A DNA stretch of 64,000 nt, from assembly GCF_018881975.1 (NCBI RefSeq), contig NZ_JACVPJ010000006.1, positions 1 through 64,000 of the forward strand, read 5' to 3'. Positions 61,878-64,000 of this stretch are shown here, in pieces. Position numbers and translations under genes: made by a program. Each line of letters starts with the position of its first letter. Positions within the stretch are counted from its first letter, which is position 1. The notes below the pieces were generated by a model, which did not search any database, was not told the origin of the DNA, and saw nothing but the letters and a program-made list of their open reading frames with translations. Origin of the DNA: Polynucleobacter sp. JS-Safj-400b-B2. Lineage in GTDB: Bacteria; Pseudomonadota; Gammaproteobacteria; Burkholderiales; Burkholderiaceae.

Positions 61878-64000
61878 AAAAGAAAACTCTTATCCCGTTA
61901 ATCTACTAGATACTTCCTTTCCAATGCGAGGAGATCTAGCCAAGCGTGAGCCTCAGTGGGTTGCTGGATGGCAAAAAAATAAGCTCTATGAAAAGATTCG
62001 TGCAGCACATGCAGACCAGCCAAAGTTCATTTTGCATGATGGCCCTCCTTATGCAAACGGCGATATTCATATTGGTCATGCAGTCAATAAGATTTTGAAA
62101 GATATGATCGTCAAGTCTCGCTGGCTCATGGGCTTTGACTCTGCTTATGTTCCTGGCTGGGATTGTCATGGCATGCCGATTGAAATTCAGATTGAAAAAG
62201 AATTTGGCAAGAACCTACCAACCGCTGAAGTGCAAGCTAAAGCGCGTGCCTATGCTCATGTTCAAGTGGAAAAACAGAAGAAAGATTTTGAACGCTTAGG
62301 TGTATTGGGTGACTGGAATAACCCCTACCTCACTATGAACTTCCGCAATGAGGCTGATGAAATTCGCGCCCTTGGGAAGATCTGGGAAAAAGGATATGTC
62401 TTCCGTGGATTGAAGCCAGTGAACTGGTGTTTTGATTGTGGCTCGGCGCTAGCTGAAGCGGAAGTGGAATACCAAGATAAAACTGACCCAACGGTGGATG
62501 TTGGCTTTGCCTTTGATGATGCACAGCGCCCACAGCTGGCAAAAGCATTTGGACTTGCCGAGCTACCAAATAAACCAGGTCAAATTGTCATCTGGACAAC
62601 AACCCCTTGGACCATTCCTGCTAACCAAGCGATGAATGTCCACCCAGAACTTACTTACGCTTTAGTAGATGTTGGCAACAAGTTATTAATTCTGGCAAAG
62701 GACCGAGTTGAGATTTGCCTGCAAGACTATGGCCTAGAAGGCAAAGTGATTGCCACTTGCCAGGGCTCTCAATTGGCAAATATTTCTTTCTGGCATCCGC
62801 TAGCACCATTACACGAAGGCTATAAACGACTCTCACCAATCTATCCCGCAGAGTACGTTACGCTCGATACAGGCACCGGCATTGTTCACTCAGCGCCTGC
62901 CTATGGTGAGGAAGACTTTAAATCCTGCAAAGCCAATAAGCTTGCCGATAAGGACATTCTCAATCCAGTGATGGGCAATGGAGTGTACGCATCATGGTTA
63001 CCACTCTTCGCTAATGAATACATCTGGAAAGCAAATCCAAAGATTGTTGAAGCCATGCGTGAAGCTGGCAGCCTCTTGCGCGACAAAACCTATACCCACT
63101 CTTATATGCATTGCTGGCGCCATAAATCGCCCATCATTTACCGTGCAACCTCACAGTGGTTTGCAAGCATGGATAAGAAACCATCGGATGGTAAAGCCAG
63201 TTTGCGCGAGACTGCTTTAGCGGGAATCGATAGCACTGAGTTCTTCCCAGCATGGGGCAAACAACGCTTAAGCAGCATGATTGCCAATCGCCCCGATTGG
63301 ACTCTGTCACGTCAGCGCCAATGGGGCGTCCCAATGGCCTTCTTTGTCCACAAAGAAAGTGGTGAACCACATCCACGCACCGTTGAACTGCTTGAAGAGA
63401 TCGCTAAGCGCGTCGAAAAAGAAGGTATTGAAGCTTGGCAAAAACTCGAAGTTGCTGAACTACTGGGTGAAGAAGCTGCGCAATACGAGAAGAACCGCGA
63501 CACCCTAGATGTTTGGTTCGACTCTGGCACAACCCATTGGCATGTCATTCGTGGATCACACCGTAACGAACTACTCACTGCAGATGCAGAAACGCCCAAT
63601 GGTCGTTTGGCAGATCTATACCTAGAGGGATCAGACCAGCACCGCGGTTGGTTCCACTCCTCATTACTTACTGGCGCCATGCTGGATGGCAAGCCGCCAT
63701 ACAAGGCACTCCTTACCCACGGCTTTACAGTCGACGGTCAAGGGCGCAAGATGAGTAAGTCTGTAGGTAATGTCATTGCGCCTCAACAAGTTGCCGACAA
63801 ACTCGGTGCTGAAATCATTCGCTTATGGGTTGCCTCTACCGACTACTCAGGTGAAATGACGATTTCAGACGAGATTCTCAAACGCGTTACCGAGAGCTAT
63901 CGTCGTATTCGCAATACCTTGCGCTTCCTGTTGGCTAACTTATCGGATTTTGATCCAAGCAAGCACTCCATGCCTGCCGATCAATGGCTTGAGATTGATC
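61870..64000 (+). CDS. ileS: Isoleucyl-tRNA synthetase, 5' part (runs off the window)
   Basis: The ATG at 61870 overlaps ribF. The first 710 residues are present: [15 protein letters not shown] (~57, HIGH motif), the CP1 editing region with [14 protein letters not shown] (~240), and KMSKS in [14 protein letters not shown] (~620). The frame is open to the last base. It charges tRNA-Ile; if the CAT tRNA in this window is Ile2, it would be one of its substrates after lysidine modification. Confidence 0.96.
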   Translation, partial: MSEKENSYPVNLLDTSFPMRGDLAKREPQWVAGWQKNKLYEKIRAAHADQPKFILHDGPPYANGDIHIGHAVNKILKDMIVKSRWLMGFDSAYVPGWDCHGMPIEIQIEKEFGKNLPTAEVQAKARAYAHVQVEKQKKDFERLGVLGDWNNPYLTMNFRNEADEIRALGKIWEKGYVFRGLKPVNWCFDCGSALAEAEVEYQDKTDPTVDVGFAFDDAQRPQLAKAFGLAELPNKPGQIVIWTTTPWTIPANQAMNVHPELTYALVDVGNKLLILAKDRVEICLQDYGLEGKVIATCQGSQLANISFWHPLAPLHEGYKRLSPIYPAEYVTLDTGTGIVHSAPAYGEEDFKSCKANKLADKDILNPVMGNGVYASWLPLFANEYIWKANPKIVEAMREAGSLLRDKTYTHSYMHCWRHKSPIIYRATSQWFASMDKKPSDGKASLRETALAGIDSTEFFPAWGKQRLSSMIANRPDWTLSRQRQWGVPMAFFVHKESGEPHPRTVELLEEIAKRVEKEGIEAWQKLEVAELLGEEAAQYEKNRDTLDVWFDSGTTHWHVIRGSHRNELLTADAETPNGRLADLYLEGSDQHRGWFHSSLLTGAMLDGKPPYKALLTHGFTVDGQGRKMSKSVGNVIAPQQVADKLGAEIIRLWVASTDYSGEMTISDEILKRVTESYRRIRNTLRFLLANLSDFDPSKHSMPADQWLEID

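Overview
The window looks like a chromosome segment of a freshwater betaproteobacterium of the Burkholderiaceae, most probably Polynucleobacter. The moderate GC content, the gene order rpsU-yqeY-dnaG-rpoD, the cluster folE2-dxs-ispA-xseB, a BPSS1780-type membrane protein beside thrB, and fkpB-ispH next to a livKHMGF cluster all fit. The genus is inferred from gene content and was not tested by a search.

Positions 1 to about 13,200 form an accessory region (genomic island). It opens with the right end of an IS3-type element that has cut off the 3' end of a small gene. Then come several unrecognised small genes in a mostly minus-strand run, a divergent promoter with a long inverted repeat, a minimal tyrosine recombinase, an ExoX-type exonuclease, a three-gene zeta-toxin-like cassette, and a full-length phage-type integrase. 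A complete IS3 element follows, sitting between two paralogous genes that encode tandem repeats ending in His-Met. A palindrome with arms AGCGTTACTT/AAGTAACGCT occurs four times in this region, each time at gene 3' ends. The island meets the core at a tRNA(CAT) locus. There the window holds a tRNA gene interrupted in the anticodon loop by an Azoarcus-like group I intron (12599-12925, minus strand), a stretch of short repeats resembling integrase arm sites, and an orphan 5' half of the same tRNA (13143-13181). A VapBC-type toxin-antitoxin pair separates this from rpoD.

From 13,954 to the end the window is ordinary core genome. It holds the macromolecular-synthesis cluster (rpoD, dnaG, yqeY, rpsU), tsaD, and isoprenoid and folate precursor genes (dxs, ispA, folE2) with xseB. 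Next are a stand-alone Rieske oxygenase with a sulfurtransferase, a ZIP transporter with a Tat-exported hydrolase, polA, thrB, a UvrD-type helicase, valS, galU, and tusA-alaS. These are followed by a TctBA permease pair, glnS, a 2Fe-2S/flavin reductase, argD, a branched-chain amino-acid ABC transporter (livKHMGF), ispH-fkpB, radC, rpmB-rpmG, a fatty-acid desaturase, an RsmB-type methyltransferase with purN, ribF, and the start of ileS, which runs off the window.

The most unusual feature is the tRNA/intron/island junction. The group I core (P, Q, R, S elements and P3-P9 pairing) is clear. However, the only P1 helix with the expected U.G pair lies 23 nt inside the position that would give a correct tRNA, and a second tRNA 5' half stands just upstream. 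Both points suggest that integration or recombination has reshaped this locus.
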